The translations under genes and the position numbers were made by a program. From Trichocoleus sp. (lineage in GTDB: Bacteria; Cyanobacteriota; Cyanobacteriia; Elainellales; Elainellaceae), in the NCBI GenBank assembly GCA_036702865.1, contig DATNQD010000089.1, forward strand, positions 1 to 64,000: a DNA stretch of 64,000 bases. The letters run 5' to 3'. This document shows, in pieces, positions 25,008 to 34,887 of the stretch (position 1 is its first letter; every line of letters starts with the position of its first letter). The notes beneath the pieces were generated by a model. It made no database searches, was not told the DNA's origin, and saw nothing but the letters and a program-made list of their open reading frames with translations.

Positions 25008-25997
25008 ATGGCGCACTCCATACGTCCAGAGATCAGTTCAAATATGCAAACTTCCATTCATTCAAAACATCCTGAAATTTCTGCCAATGGAAACCCAGCA
25101 ACCCTGGTGACACCGCAAGATCGAATCCGTCGCTTGGTCTGGAAGATGGCAATTGCGACACTCATTTTAATGGCGATCGGTAGCGCAACTCGCGTTATGA
25201 ATGCTGGGCTTGCCTGCCCCGACTGGCCCCTTTGCTACGGAACCCTCTTTCCGGCACAGCAAATGAACTTCCGGGTCTTCCTGGAGTGGATTCACCGCCT
25301 GGATGCCGCTCTGATTGGTCTGATGGCGATCGTCCTGGTAGCCTATTCCTGGTGGCAGCGTCGCTCCATTCCCAACTGGACGCCATGGGTAGCAACTCTC
25401 GCCCTCGGACTGATTCTGTTTCAGGGTGTTTTGGGTGGGCTAACCGTCACAGAGATGCTGCGGTTTGATATTGTCACCGCTCACCTGGGGACAGCCTTGA
25501 TGTTCTTCATGACTCTGCTGGTCATGGGCTGTTTGCTCTTGCCTTATCAAGCAACTGGAACGATCGGTAAGCTACCCTGGTTTAGTCTTGCAGCTTCAAT
25601 CCTGGTTTACCTCCAAAGTCTCTCTGGAGCGCTGGTTGGCTCCCGCTGGGCGCTGCATCAGTGTCTGCTGGTGACTCAGCTTTGCAGTGTGATGAACATT
25701 CATTTGTTAGGCATTATTCCCGCCACCCTCATGAGCTTAGTTGTCATCGTTGCTGCAAAGCGCACTCCTGCTTTGAGTGGTTCCCTGCGTCAGCTTGCCA
25801 ATTTGGCTGGGCTACTGCTCATTTTGCAGCTTGCACTAGGTTTTGCAACTTTCCGCTTGCATCTTCAGGTCGAAGTGCTGACGATCGCTCATCAAATGGT
25901 TGGCGCTTCTCTGCTGGGCACTCTCGTTTGTCTCACCGCTTTGGGGCTGCGCGATCGAAAAGCAACTCAGCTTTCTTCAGAGCTTCTCACCTCCTGA
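25008..25997 (+). CDS. ctaA: heme A synthase (COX15/CtaA family)
   Basis: A 329-residue, eight-helix membrane enzyme that oxidises the C8 methyl of heme O to make heme A for CtaD. Family marks: GSATRVMNAGLACPDWPLCYG (about 64-84), EWIHRLDAALIGL with a heme-ligand His, FQGVLGGLTVTE, TAHLGTALMFF, and the second-half ligands LHQC and TIAHQMVGASLLG. The start at ATG 25008 is supported by GGGAGGT 8 bases upstream; about 40 hydrophilic residues precede the first helix. It is followed by ctaB 73 bases later on the same strand, forming a heme A operon divergent from the oxidase genes. Confidence 0.95.
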   Translation: MAHSIRPEISSNMQTSIHSKHPEISANGNPATLVTPQDRIRRLVWKMAIATLILMAIGSATRVMNAGLACPDWPLCYGTLFPAQQMNFRVFLEWIHRLDAALIGLMAIVLVAYSWWQRRSIPNWTPWVATLALGLILFQGVLGGLTVTEMLRFDIVTAHLGTALMFFMTLLVMGCLLLPYQATGTIGKLPWFSLAASILVYLQSLSGALVGSRWALHQCLLVTQLCSVMNIHLLGIIPATLMSLVVIVAAKRTPALSGSLRQLANLAGLLLILQLALGFATFRLHLQVEVLTIAHQMVGASLLGTLVCLTALGLRDRKATQLSSELLTS

Positions 25998-26070
25998 TCC
26001 TCACCCATTTTCCTGCCCGCCTGGGCGATTCCCCCATTCTTTTTTCAGGTAACATTTTCAGGTAACACAG

Positions 26071-27060
26071 ATGCACGAAACCACCTGGACAGACGCAACT
26101 CGTCATCACGAAAACATTTGGCAGGTGATGCAAAGCTACTGGCAACTGACTAAGCCGCGCATCATTGTTCTCTTGCTGATTACAACGGCAGGCAGTATGT
26201 GGATTGCTTCCGAAGGGCATGTTGATCCGCTGCTGCTGCTAATTACGCTCCTGAGTGGGGCGCTGGCTGCTGCTTCTGCCAACACGATTAACTGCCTCTA
26301 TGACCGCGACATCGACTATGACATGGAACGGACACGCCATCGTCCGCTGCCTTCTGGTCGGATTCAGCCGCTTCATGCGCTCATTTTTGCGATCGTCCTG
26401 GCAGTCATTTCCTTTACGCTACAAACTGTCTTTGCCAATCTGCTGAGTGCTTGCCTTGCCATGTCAGGGATCGTCACTTATGTTCTGGTTTACACCCACT
26501 GGCTGAAGCGACATAGTACCCAGAATATTGTAATTGGGGGTGCAGCCGGAGCCATTCCGCCGCTCGTCGGTTGGGCAGCCGTTACGGGTGAACTGAGTTG
26601 GGCAGCCTGGGTCTACTTTGCCATTATCTTTTTCTGGACGCCGCCTCACTTTTGGGCATTGGCAATGATGATCGAGAAAGACTATGCCAAAGTTGGTGTA
26701 CCAATGTTACCTGTGGTTGCCGGACGAGTTGAGACTGCGAAGCAAATCTGGCTCTATACATTACTGATGCTGCCCATTACGCTGCTGTTGGTCTACCCCC
26801 TGCATGTCATGGGTGCTTTCTATACAGTCGTCGCGTTGCTGCTGGGTAGCTGGTTTTTGGTCAAAGCCTGGGTATTGCTAGGTGATCCGGCTGACCAGGG
26901 AGCCGCCCGATCGCTCTTCAAGTATTCCATTCTTTATATGATGCTGCTCTCCGCAGGCATGGCGATCGATAGCCTTCCAGCCACCCAGGAACTGGTCAGC
27001 GTCCTGACAGAGAACTTGAATTCGGTGGTTAGCAGTATCCCGATCCATCTCAGTTTCTAG
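26071..27060 (+). CDS. ctaB: protoheme IX farnesyltransferase (heme O synthase)
   Basis: A 329-residue membrane prenyltransferase of the UbiA superfamily that farnesylates heme B to heme O. The first aspartate-rich motif is [20 protein letters not shown] (about 76-95), followed by RPLPSGRI; a second conserved segment is [29 protein letters not shown], characteristic of heme O synthases. About nine hydrophobic segments. ATG start at 26071 behind a duplicated CAGGTAAC sequence (26048-26066). Works just before CtaA in the heme A pathway. Confidence 0.96.
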   Translation: MHETTWTDATRHHENIWQVMQSYWQLTKPRIIVLLLITTAGSMWIASEGHVDPLLLLITLLSGALAAASANTINCLYDRDIDYDMERTRHRPLPSGRIQPLHALIFAIVLAVISFTLQTVFANLLSACLAMSGIVTYVLVYTHWLKRHSTQNIVIGGAAGAIPPLVGWAAVTGELSWAAWVYFAIIFFWTPPHFWALAMMIEKDYAKVGVPMLPVVAGRVETAKQIWLYTLLMLPITLLLVYPLHVMGAFYTVVALLLGSWFLVKAWVLLGDPADQGAARSLFKYSILYMMLLSAGMAIDSLPATQELVSVLTENLNSVVSSIPIHLSF

Positions 27061-27256
27061 TTGCTGGTTCTTGCCACAACAATTCAAATTTATCTTTTGA
27101 CTGATTTATCTTTTGACTGTGGGTGGGCAATGCTCACCTTTTTTATTGGCTTTTGATTTTATGAGCTTTTGAGAAATGCCCGTCCTGAGTTTCTGCAAAT
27201 CCCTCAGACTCCTGGGTAAACTGGATATTCGCTATTTCTACTGCACCACCCTCCCT

Positions 27257-28186
27257 ATGCACGGCTTTCTCAATCTCCATAAACCTGCCGGATTGACTTC
27301 GCATGATTGTGTTGCTCGACTGCGAAGACTGCTGCGGCAAAAAAAGATTGGACATGGTGGCACACTTGATCCGGCGGCAACGGGAGTTTTGCCGATCGCC
27401 ATTGGCAAAGCAACGCGCCTCCTGCAATATCTCACGCATGACAAAGCCTATTGTGCAACGGTTCGGTTTGGCATAAGAACTGCAACGGATGATTTAGAAG
27501 GCGAAGTGTTGTCTCAAGCCGCTGCATCCTGGTTAACACCAGACAAAGTTCAGGCAATGCTGCCTCAGTTTGAAGGCAAAATTGAGCAGATTCCGCCCAG
27601 CTATAGCGCGATCCAGGTAGGAGGCAAAAGGCTCTATGAGTTGGCGAGAGCAGGAGAGGCAATTGAGGCTCCGGTGCGGACAGTCGAGGTTCATCAAATT
27701 ACAGTGCTTGACTGGCGATCGGGTGAGTTTCCCGAATTAGATTTGGCGATCGATTGCGGCACAGGCACCTACATTCGATCGATTGCGCGAGATTTAGGAG
27801 AAGCGGTTGGCACTGGCGGCACATTGGCAAAACTCCTGCGAACGCGGAGCAGTGGATTTCAACTCGCAGAAAGTTTGACTTTAGAAGCAGTGGCAGATCA
27901 AACGGAAGCAAACACACTCCAGCTTGTGTCTCCCTCAAGCGCACTCAGCCATATCCCAAGTGTGACGCTGCTGCCAGAACAAGTCGATCGCTGGTTTCAA
28001 GGTCAACGTTTGCTCTGGCACGAAATTTCTGCTGCAATTTGCTATCCATCTACAAATGCTAAAGAAAATGCTAGAGATCTGTTGCTTTATCAAGTTCATC
28101 ACCCAGAAGGACGCTTTCTAGGCATCGGGCAGGCGGTTCATATCCAAGAAGACCAGCGGCTTCAACCGAAACTGGTGTGGGAATAA
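27257..28186 (+). CDS. truB: tRNA pseudouridine-55 synthase
   Basis: A 309-residue TruB that makes pseudouridine 55 in the T-loop of tRNAs. The start is the ATG at 27257 ([17 protein letters not shown]), matching family proteins; an upstream in-frame ATG would add 27 residues without similarity. Catalytic Asp38 is in [20 protein letters not shown]. Other motifs: [20 protein letters not shown], and [18 protein letters not shown]. The C-terminal part (about 220-309) is a short PUA-like tail. Ends in a gap with short tandem repeats. Confidence 0.96.
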   Translation: MHGFLNLHKPAGLTSHDCVARLRRLLRQKKIGHGGTLDPAATGVLPIAIGKATRLLQYLTHDKAYCATVRFGIRTATDDLEGEVLSQAAASWLTPDKVQAMLPQFEGKIEQIPPSYSAIQVGGKRLYELARAGEAIEAPVRTVEVHQITVLDWRSGEFPELDLAIDCGTGTYIRSIARDLGEAVGTGGTLAKLLRTRSSGFQLAESLTLEAVADQTEANTLQLVSPSSALSHIPSVTLLPEQVDRWFQGQRLLWHEISAAICYPSTNAKENARDLLLYQVHHPEGRFLGIGQAVHIQEDQRLQPKLVWE

Positions 28187-28210
28187 TCTCAGGCTTAGCA
28201 TCTCCTTCAT

Positions 28211-28297
28211 TAGTGCAGGATAGTGCAGGACAAGTTCAGGCACAACCTACTAATTTCCTTCTATGCCAGATTTCTATGCCAGAATTTCTATGCCAGA
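28211..28297. repeat. two short tandem repeats after truB
   Basis: TAGTGCAGGA is repeated exactly twice (28211-28230), and TTCTATGCCAGA three times with 13-14 base period (28259-28270, 28272-28283, 28286-28297). They lie between the convergent truB and HEAT genes. No coding frame. Confidence 0.8.
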
Positions 28298-28359
28298 GTG
28301 CCGATCGCAGGAATTTTGCCAGTCTCTCAAATCAATATCTGTCCCGCTAATCTGTTTTG

Positions 28360-29670
28360 TTACGCGGCAGTTTCAGTGGAATAGCCCCACTCCCTGAGCG
28401 CGATCGTAATGCCTTCTTGTAGGACTGCTTCGATCGTTTCTTGATACATCAAGCGAATCATTTGTTGATGGGCAAATTCTGCATCAATTTGTTTTAAGGC
28501 GGCGATCGTATGCAGTCGGACGTTTTGGTTTGGGTCGGCTAATAGTTCAATCAAGGGATCGATCGCTTCAGATTGCCCAAGTTGCCCGAGGCTGAGGGCA
28601 ATAGTTTGCTTTCCTGGAGTTGTCTGGGCGATCGGATGATTCGTTTCTAGCAACAGCAACAGAATTTGAGTTGCCTGGGCGATCGTTTCAGCTTGTTCAA
28701 CTCGTCCTAAAACAGAGACAATTTCCAAACCAAGTGCCTGACGATTCGCCAGTAAAAATGGTTCTGGTCGCCTTGTTGCTTGATCTTCAGCAAACATTGG
28801 AGCCGTCTGCTGCTCTATCACCTGGCGCAGTTGATCGATTGCTGCTGTCGTGCCAATCCACCCTAATGCACGAATTGCATCAATCTGGATCGGTTCTGCT
28901 GCGTTGGAGTGCAGTACCTCAGCTAAGAGCGCAATTGCTTCTGCTGTACCAATCCTGGCAAGTGCTGTTGTAGTCTGGCGACAAACAGCCAAATTCACAT
29001 CCCAGAGTAAAGGGCGAAGCTGTTGCACCAAATCAAGGTTGTTTAATTGAGCTGCCTGTAGCCCGATCGCAGCAACTGCGGTTTGACGGACGAAAGCCAC
29101 CGGATCTTGCAAAGCATCGAGCAAAATAGTGGAAACTGTGGCGCTGCCAAAATGGCTTAGGGCTTCGATCGCTGCTGCCCGAATTTCTGGGTTCGGGTCA
29201 CTGATAACTTGCACCAGTGGCACAATCACGTCTGGGTGATGGATTTGCGCTAATGATTGCACTGCCAGCAACCGAGTTGAGGGGGGATGTAAAAGTTCAG
29301 TCAAGGGGTCGATCGCTCTCGTGCTATGACTTACAAGCGCCATTGCTGCCATACCTGCCACTTCTGAATTCTCAGCCGTTCTGACCAACTGCACTAGAGA
29401 CTGAGTTGCGATCGGATGATCCAGCCCGCCGAGGATTCGTGCAATAAACCAAGTCAGTTCCCAATCATCATCTTCTCCAAGAAGCTGCAATAGTGGCTCG
29501 ATCGCCTCGATCCCAAAAGAGGGAATGATCTTGGCTGCCTCCCATCGCGTTTGAAAATCTCCATTTTCCAGAGATGCCAGCGTATTTTGCAGCGCCAAGT
29601 TGTTGCTCACATCGTTTTGGCTGCTTGATGCGGGAGATGCAGTATTAAAGGCAGAGTCAGGTTGAGGCAT
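28360..29670 (-). CDS. HEAT-repeat protein
   Basis: A 436-residue soluble protein made almost wholly of paired helices of about 31 residues in HEAT-like form. Typical units are AIEPLLQLLGEDDDWELTWFIARILGGL, VIVPLVQVISDPNPEIRAAAIEAL and AIDPLIELLADPNQNVRLHTIAAL, about ten in all between residues 30 and 420. A Ser/Thr-rich start of about 25 residues precedes them. The fold is a protein-binding scaffold; in cyanobacteria some relatives are phycobilin lyases (CpcE/NblB type), but I see no feature that proves this here. No near neighbours on the same strand. Confidence 0.85.
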   Translation of the reverse strand: MPQPDSAFNTASPASSSQNDVSNNLALQNTLASLENGDFQTRWEAAKIIPSFGIEAIEPLLQLLGEDDDWELTWFIARILGGLDHPIATQSLVQLVRTAENSEVAGMAAMALVSHSTRAIDPLTELLHPPSTRLLAVQSLAQIHHPDVIVPLVQVISDPNPEIRAAAIEALSHFGSATVSTILLDALQDPVAFVRQTAVAAIGLQAAQLNNLDLVQQLRPLLWDVNLAVCRQTTTALARIGTAEAIALLAEVLHSNAAEPIQIDAIRALGWIGTTAAIDQLRQVIEQQTAPMFAEDQATRRPEPFLLANRQALGLEIVSVLGRVEQAETIAQATQILLLLLETNHPIAQTTPGKQTIALSLGQLGQSEAIDPLIELLADPNQNVRLHTIAALKQIDAEFAHQQMIRLMYQETIEAVLQEGITIALREWGYSTETAA

Positions 29671-30564
29671 GGTGAGGGTGTGGATGAAGTGAGCCGGGGT
29701 TGGGGTCGCCGATCGATCGCCACGAAATGCAGCCGCCTATCAACAATCCATATTCTGATTTCATCACTAAAATCCGCTGCAAGCCGAGTTTGATGAAGAC
29801 AAAATGCATTTTTTGCATAGATGGGATGCAGCAAGCCCATGATCTGTAACATTCTGTATCAGTTACTACGAAATGACCTCTTCTTCCTCACTAAGTTGGA
29901 AGCATGAGTTCGCAAAGCCTAATCCAAAATATTGCTCAATCCCTCTAAAAAGACTCAACCATTGGATGGTTTTATTTCAGAATTAAAAATATTAGATAAT
30001 AATGTTCCTAGCAAATTCAAACCTTCTTACCTCGAATTGCACCAAAGAAATCAAGCTTTGAATCGAACCCATCTAAGAATTCTGAATTAATTGATTCAAC
30101 AGCGATGAGTCGAGGCTTAAAATTCCCGTTACAAAAGGGTTTCAAGCAAAACAAGATTTATCTGTTCACTCAATAAGTCATGCTTTGATGACAAGCATAG
30201 CTGAAAGCTCCAAGTTGTTTAATATTGTACAAATTCATTTTTGTAATATTGCTATCAATAATCCTAAGTGATTTGAGAAATCAGGAGCACTTATAGAAAA
30301 ACTCTCTGTTTTTTACAGACTTTGGTAGACAGGCAGAATTAAATTTCATTCAATTATTTCAAAATCGGAACTGATATGAGAGCCAAGACAAGAACCCTGT
30401 TATGCAAAAGTGTTGCAAAAGATACAGAACTCGATCGCTATTTTGTTGAGGCACGTTTTTTTAGCATGAATTTACTGACTTCAATCGCCCTAAGCTATAT
30501 ATCAAGCGCTATTCAGCAAATTCACTGCTCCTTAAAGACAAAAAATCTTCTCAAAATTAATTTA
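29671..30564. other. AT-rich gap upstream of the nirA promoter
   Basis: About 900 bases without a credible gene; the open frame at 30376-30603 has poor composition and is rejected. AATATTGTACAAA (30221-30233) and TTTGTAATATT (30240-30250) make an AT-rich inverted repeat with two extra bases in one arm, about 480 bases before nirA. Confidence 0.35.
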
Positions 30565-30590
30565 ATGCAAGAATCGCATGACGCATATGC
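30565..30590 (+). promoter_or_regulatory. LysR-type box and palindrome upstream of nirA
   Basis: ATGC-N7-GCAT (30565-30579) contains the T-N11-A pattern typical of LysR-family binding sites. Directly after it, GCATATGC (30583-30590) is a perfect 8-base palindrome. The pair ends 26 bases before the NtcA-like site. In cyanobacteria the LysR regulator NtcB co-activates nitrate genes from such upstream sites, so this is a candidate NtcB site by inference. Confidence 0.4.
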
Positions 30591-30616
30591 AAACTATTCA
30601 TGACTCCACATGATTT

Positions 30617-30658
30617 GTAACAAAACGCACTAAACAGACTCTTGAATCTTCCTAATCT
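30617..30658 (+). promoter_or_regulatory. NtcA-activated promoter of the nitrate operon
   Basis: GTA (30617-30619), 8 bases, CAC (30628-30630), then exactly 22 bases to TAATCT (30653-30658). The accepted NtcA-activated form is GTA-N8-TAC, about 22 bases, TA-N3-T; the only deviation is C for the first T of TAC. Transcription should start around 30665, giving a leader of about 40 bases. Confidence 0.7.
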
Positions 30659-30706
30659 AACCAACAGCAGACTTTTACTCTGCGATCGCCTAAAGAGGAC
30701 AAGCTC

Positions 30707-32272
30707 GTGACCAGCGTCATATCAAATCAAGCAACAAGCTTGAACAAGTTTGAAAAACTCAAAGCTGAGAAAGACGGGTTGGCAGTTAAGCGTGAACTTG
30801 ATCACTTCGCCCAGATCGGTTGGGAAGCGATGGATGAAACCGATCGAGATCATCGGCTCAAGTGGCTCGGCGTGTTCTTCCGTCCAGTAACACCAGGCAA
30901 GTTTATGATGCGGTTGCGTCTGCCTGCTGGAATTCTCACCAGTCAACAAGCTCGTGTTCTGGCAGAGATTGTGCAGCGCTATGGCGAAGATGGCAATGCA
31001 GACATCACGACCCGGCAAAATTTGCAGCTACGCGGAATTCGGCTGGAAGATATTCCCGATATTTTTCGTCGGATGCAAGCCGTCAACCTGACCAGCGTGC
31101 AGTCTGGGATGGATAACGTTCGCAATATCACCGCTTCCCCGGTGGCTGGGCTGGATGCCAACGAGTTGATTGATGTCCGAGATCTTGTCCAGCAGGTACA
31201 AGACATGATCACCAACACAGGTGAAGGGAATCCTGAGTTTACGAATTTGCCCCGTAAATTCAACATTGCGATCGAAGGGGGGCGAGACAACTCAATTCAC
31301 GCCGAAATTAATGATGTGGCGTTTGTGCCTGCCTATCAGAACGGCACTCCAGAATCCCCCATCGGGTTTAATGTCGTTGTCGGTGGATTCTTTTCCGCCA
31401 AGCGATGCGAAGCCGCCATTCCAATGAATGTTTGGGTTGCGCCTGAATCAGTGGTGAGTCTGTGCCGCGCTATTTTAGAGCTTTACCGCGATCATGGTCT
31501 GCGGGCAAATCGTCAGAAAGCACGGCTCATGTGGCTGCTGGATGAGTGGGGGGTCGATCGCTTCCGGGCTGAAGTAGAGCAAAAGTTAGGCAAGGCGCTC
31601 GATCCGGCGGCTCCTAAAGATGAACTCGACTGGGACAAGCGCGATCATCTGGGCGTTTATCCTCAGAAGCAAGCCGGACTAAATTATGTGGGGCTGCACG
31701 TTCCGGTCGGCAGACTGTTTGCAGACGATTTGTTTGAACTGGCACGACTGGCAGAAGTTTACGGCAGTGGCGAGATTCGCCTCACGGTTGAACAAAATGT
31801 GATTCTTCCCAACGTGCCGAATTCACGCCTGGATGCGCTGTTGCAAGAGCCAGTCCTTGAAAAGTTTTCTGTGAATCCATCTTTGCTCACGCGATCGCTC
31901 GTTTCTTGTACAGGTTCACAGTTCTGCAACTTCGCCTTGATTGAAACCAAAAATCGGGCAATGGCAATGATTCGAGAACTCGAAGCTGAACTGGAGTTAA
32001 CCCAGCCGATCCGGATTCACTGGACAGGTTGCCCCAACTCCTGCGGTCAGCCCCAAGTTGCCGACATTGGCTTAATGGGCACCAAAACTCGCAAAGACGG
32101 GAAAACCCTGGAAGGTGTTGATATTTATATGGGCGGCAAGGTTGGCAAAGATGCTCATCTTGGCTCCTGTGTCACTAAAGGTATCCCCTGCGATGACCTG
32201 AAGCCTGTTTTGCGCGATCTGATGATTCAGCATTTTGGTGCCACTCAAAAGGTAGCCAGCAGCGTGATCTAA
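30707..32272 (+). CDS. nirA: ferredoxin-nitrite reductase
   Basis: A 521-residue siroheme and 4Fe-4S enzyme that reduces nitrite to ammonium with six electrons from ferredoxin. Cluster and siroheme cysteines lie in SCTGSQFCNFA and TGCPNSCGQ. Other marks are FFRPVTPGKFMMRLRLPAG near residue 52, the TTRQNLQLRGI siroheme segment, and the repeat of it in the second half (LTVEQNVILPNV). No C-terminal ferredoxin domain. It starts with GTG at 30707, preceded by AGAGGA, and is the first gene of the nitrate operon behind the NtcA-type promoter. Confidence 0.97.
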   Translation: MTSVISNQATSLNKFEKLKAEKDGLAVKRELDHFAQIGWEAMDETDRDHRLKWLGVFFRPVTPGKFMMRLRLPAGILTSQQARVLAEIVQRYGEDGNADITTRQNLQLRGIRLEDIPDIFRRMQAVNLTSVQSGMDNVRNITASPVAGLDANELIDVRDLVQQVQDMITNTGEGNPEFTNLPRKFNIAIEGGRDNSIHAEINDVAFVPAYQNGTPESPIGFNVVVGGFFSAKRCEAAIPMNVWVAPESVVSLCRAILELYRDHGLRANRQKARLMWLLDEWGVDRFRAEVEQKLGKALDPAAPKDELDWDKRDHLGVYPQKQAGLNYVGLHVPVGRLFADDLFELARLAEVYGSGEIRLTVEQNVILPNVPNSRLDALLQEPVLEKFSVNPSLLTRSLVSCTGSQFCNFALIETKNRAMAMIRELEAELELTQPIRIHWTGCPNSCGQPQVADIGLMGTKTRKDGKTLEGVDIYMGGKVGKDAHLGSCVTKGIPCDDLKPVLRDLMIQHFGATQKVASSVI

Positions 32273-32452
32273 ATTGATCTCACTGTTCTCACTGCAAGGT
32301 GATCTGATATTGAAATTGGCTCATTCGCTGGCTTCCATTCTGCTGATTTAAATAGGGCGATCGTTCCTTCAGCTTCAGCAATTCTTCAAGCAAATTATTT
32401 CCACTTCTGTCCCTTTTTTGTTCTCAAGTTTATTCCACAGGAATTACCATCC

Positions 32453-33772
32453 ATGTCCAAGACTTCTAGACGCAACTTTCTTTTCACTGCTGGAGCTACT
32501 GCCGCCACTACCCTGATCATCAATGGCTGCTCGTCTTCAAAGTCGTCTAAGTCAACCTCAAGCAACGTTGCAGCTTCAGGTACGGTTGCGGCGGCAGATA
32601 CCCCCGAAGTCACCACTGCAAAGATTGGCTTTATTGCCCTGACTGACTCTGCCCCCCTGATTGTTGCCAAAGAAAAAGGCTTGTTTGCCAAGTATGGGAT
32701 GCCCGATGTGGAAGTCGTGAAGCAGGCATCTTGGGCAGTCACGAGAGATAACCTGGAACTGGGTTCTAGCGGCGGTGGCATTGATGGGGCACACATTCTG
32801 TCGCCCATGCCTTACATGATGACCGCAGGCACAATCACCAAAACAAAGCAGCCTGTGCCAATGTACATCGTGGCACGCCTAAATACGAACGGGCAGGGGA
32901 TTACGCTCTCGAACACCTACAAAGACCTCAAGATCGACAAAAACAGTTCTGCGCTGAAAGAAGCATTTGCCAAAGCAAAGTCGGGCGGCAAGGAAGTTAA
33001 GTGTGCTGTCACGTTCCCCGGCGGAACGCATGACCTCTGGATGCGCTATTGGCTCGCAGCAGGCGGCATTGATCCCAACAAAGATGCTTCTGTTATCGTT
33101 GTACCCCCGCCGCAGATGGTGGCAAACCTGAAGGTGAACAACATGGAAGCCTTCTGTGTGGGTGAACCCTGGAATGCTCAGTCCATTAACCAGAAGATTG
33201 GCTACTCCGCTGTGACAACGGGCGAACTTTGGAAAGACCATCCTGAAAAAGCACTTTCGCTGCGGGCAGACTGGGTTGATCGCAATCCTAAAGCGACTAA
33301 AGCACTGCTGATGGCAGTTCAAGAAGCGCAAATCTGGTGTGATGATATGGCGAACAAAGAAGAGATGTGCACAATTATCTCTGGGCGCGAATGGCTCAAG
33401 GTTCCTAAAGATGACATTGTGGTACGTGCTCAAGGCAACTTTGACATGGGCAACGATCGCAAGCTCGAAAACAGCGATCTGCTGATGAAGTTCTGGAAAG
33501 ATGATGCCTCCTATCCCTTTAAGAGCCATGACCTCTGGTTCCTGACGGAAGATATTCGCTGGGGTTATTTGCCAGCCAGTACCGATACCAAAGCAATGGT
33601 AGATAAAGTGAACCGGGAAGACATTTGGCGTGAAGCAGCAAAAGCGATCGGTCAGGAAGCGGTAATTCCAAAGAGCACATCGCGAGGAGTCGAAACTTTC
33701 TTCGATGGCACAAAGTTTGATCCTGCGAATCCAGAGGCATATCTCAAGGGTCTGGCAATCAAAAAAGTTTAA
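32453..33772 (+). CDS. nrtA: nitrate/nitrite-binding lipoprotein of the ABC transporter
   Basis: A 439-residue substrate-binding protein. The N-terminus has a twin-arginine-like SRRNFL and lipobox INGC (Cys26), so it is exported and lipid-anchored. The binding-site sequences are of the nitrate type: GGGIDGAHILSPMP, TFPGGTHDLWMRYW with His193, FCVGEPWNA, and HPEKAL with Lys266. In the Synechocystis NrtA structure the equivalent His and Lys touch nitrate, while CmpA has Gln and Glu. The neighbouring cmp cluster shows exactly that difference. It delivers nitrate to NrtB; expressed with nirA. Confidence 0.96.
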   Translation: MSKTSRRNFLFTAGATAATTLIINGCSSSKSSKSTSSNVAASGTVAAADTPEVTTAKIGFIALTDSAPLIVAKEKGLFAKYGMPDVEVVKQASWAVTRDNLELGSSGGGIDGAHILSPMPYMMTAGTITKTKQPVPMYIVARLNTNGQGITLSNTYKDLKIDKNSSALKEAFAKAKSGGKEVKCAVTFPGGTHDLWMRYWLAAGGIDPNKDASVIVVPPPQMVANLKVNNMEAFCVGEPWNAQSINQKIGYSAVTTGELWKDHPEKALSLRADWVDRNPKATKALLMAVQEAQIWCDDMANKEEMCTIISGREWLKVPKDDIVVRAQGNFDMGNDRKLENSDLLMKFWKDDASYPFKSHDLWFLTEDIRWGYLPASTDTKAMVDKVNREDIWREAAKAIGQEAVIPKSTSRGVETFFDGTKFDPANPEAYLKGLAIKKV

Positions 33773-33842
33773 CGATCGCCTTCATCTGGGGTAGGCAACC
33801 GTCTACCCTCACCTTTAATCCTTCATCCTTCACCCCTTCATC

Positions 33843-34679
33843 ATGGCAGTTATTAGCAATCGCTCCCGAAATTCTTTTGCCTCACAGCTTTCGCTTCGTT
33901 TCGGTGGTTTTTTCAAGCGAGCCATTCCCACGATCGTGGCAATTGTTGTGCTCCTTGTAATCTGGCAAATTCTTTGTGCTGCACCCGATGCCAGTTTGCC
34001 CAGTCCCTCAAAAGTTATTGCTGATACCTGGGACCCTCTGATTATTGATCCCTTTTTCCAGGGCGACGGCACCGATCAAGGCTTGTTCTGGCAAATCACT
34101 GAAAGTCTGAAGCGCGTTGCAGTTGGCTATGTTTTAGCAGCCACCGTTGGGATTGCACTCGGTATTCTCATTGGCGTTAGCCTGCTGATGTTTCAGGCAC
34201 TCGACCCAATCTTTCAGGTGCTCCGAACTGTTCCGCCCCTCGCCTGGTTGCCACTCTCTCTTGCTGCTTTTCGTGACGCTCAACCTGCGGCAATTTTTGT
34301 CATCTTTATTACGGCAATTTGGCCTGTCATTATCAACACTGCCGTTGGCGTACAAAATATTCCTCAGGACTACAACAACGTCGCCAAAGTTCTACAGCTC
34401 TCCCGCATCGAGTATTTCTTTAAAGTCCTGCTGCCTGCCTCCATGCCCTATATCTTCACAGGCTTACGAATTGCGATCGGTCTGTCCTGGCTGGCAATTG
34501 TTGCAGCAGAAATGCTGACAGGCGGCGTTGGCATTGGCTTCTTTATCTGGGACGCCTACAACAGCGGCAGCCTCAGTGAAGTAATTTTGGCAGTGCTTTA
34601 TGTCGGTCTGGTTGGTCTGCTGCTCGATCGATTGATTAGCTTTATTAGTTCGCGGATTGTGCCAGAAGAAGGGAGATAA
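33843..34679 (+). CDS. nrtB: nitrate ABC transporter permease
   Basis: A 278-residue inner-membrane permease with about six helices. The cytoplasmic loop that contacts the ATPases is present (PLAWLPLSLAAF and later IEYFFKVLLPASMPYIFTGLRIA, the EAA-like motif). Works with NrtC and NrtD to move nitrate. ATG at 33843, 70 bases after nrtA. It is about as long as the CmpB paralogue at 47787 and similar along its whole length. Confidence 0.95.
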   Translation: MAVISNRSRNSFASQLSLRFGGFFKRAIPTIVAIVVLLVIWQILCAAPDASLPSPSKVIADTWDPLIIDPFFQGDGTDQGLFWQITESLKRVAVGYVLAATVGIALGILIGVSLLMFQALDPIFQVLRTVPPLAWLPLSLAAFRDAQPAAIFVIFITAIWPVIINTAVGVQNIPQDYNNVAKVLQLSRIEYFFKVLLPASMPYIFTGLRIAIGLSWLAIVAAEMLTGGVGIGFFIWDAYNSGSLSEVILAVLYVGLVGLLLDRLISFISSRIVPEEGR

Positions 34680-34887
34680 AAGGACGAGGCGATAAGGGGC
34701 TGTTGTCGAGCAATCGGCTTCGTTCCCTTTCCTCACAGTTCTTCTCGCATTCCTCAACGATTCTTTTTCTAAGTTCCATCCCTGATTCTTGTTTCTTTTC
34801 AGTTCTGTTTCAATTCCACCTCACAACTTCCTCATCCATTCCTATTTCATCTTTTTTCGCTCCTGTCCTTCACTTTTTCCAACTACC

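Noticed and set aside
30376-30603. 75-residue frame before nirA
   Set aside because: Low-complexity, AT-rich product without ribosome site; overlaps the regulatory T-N11-A box region.
32879-33529. 216-residue open frame on the minus strand
   Set aside because: Antisense to nrtA, whose frame is certain; the long shadow follows from codon use.
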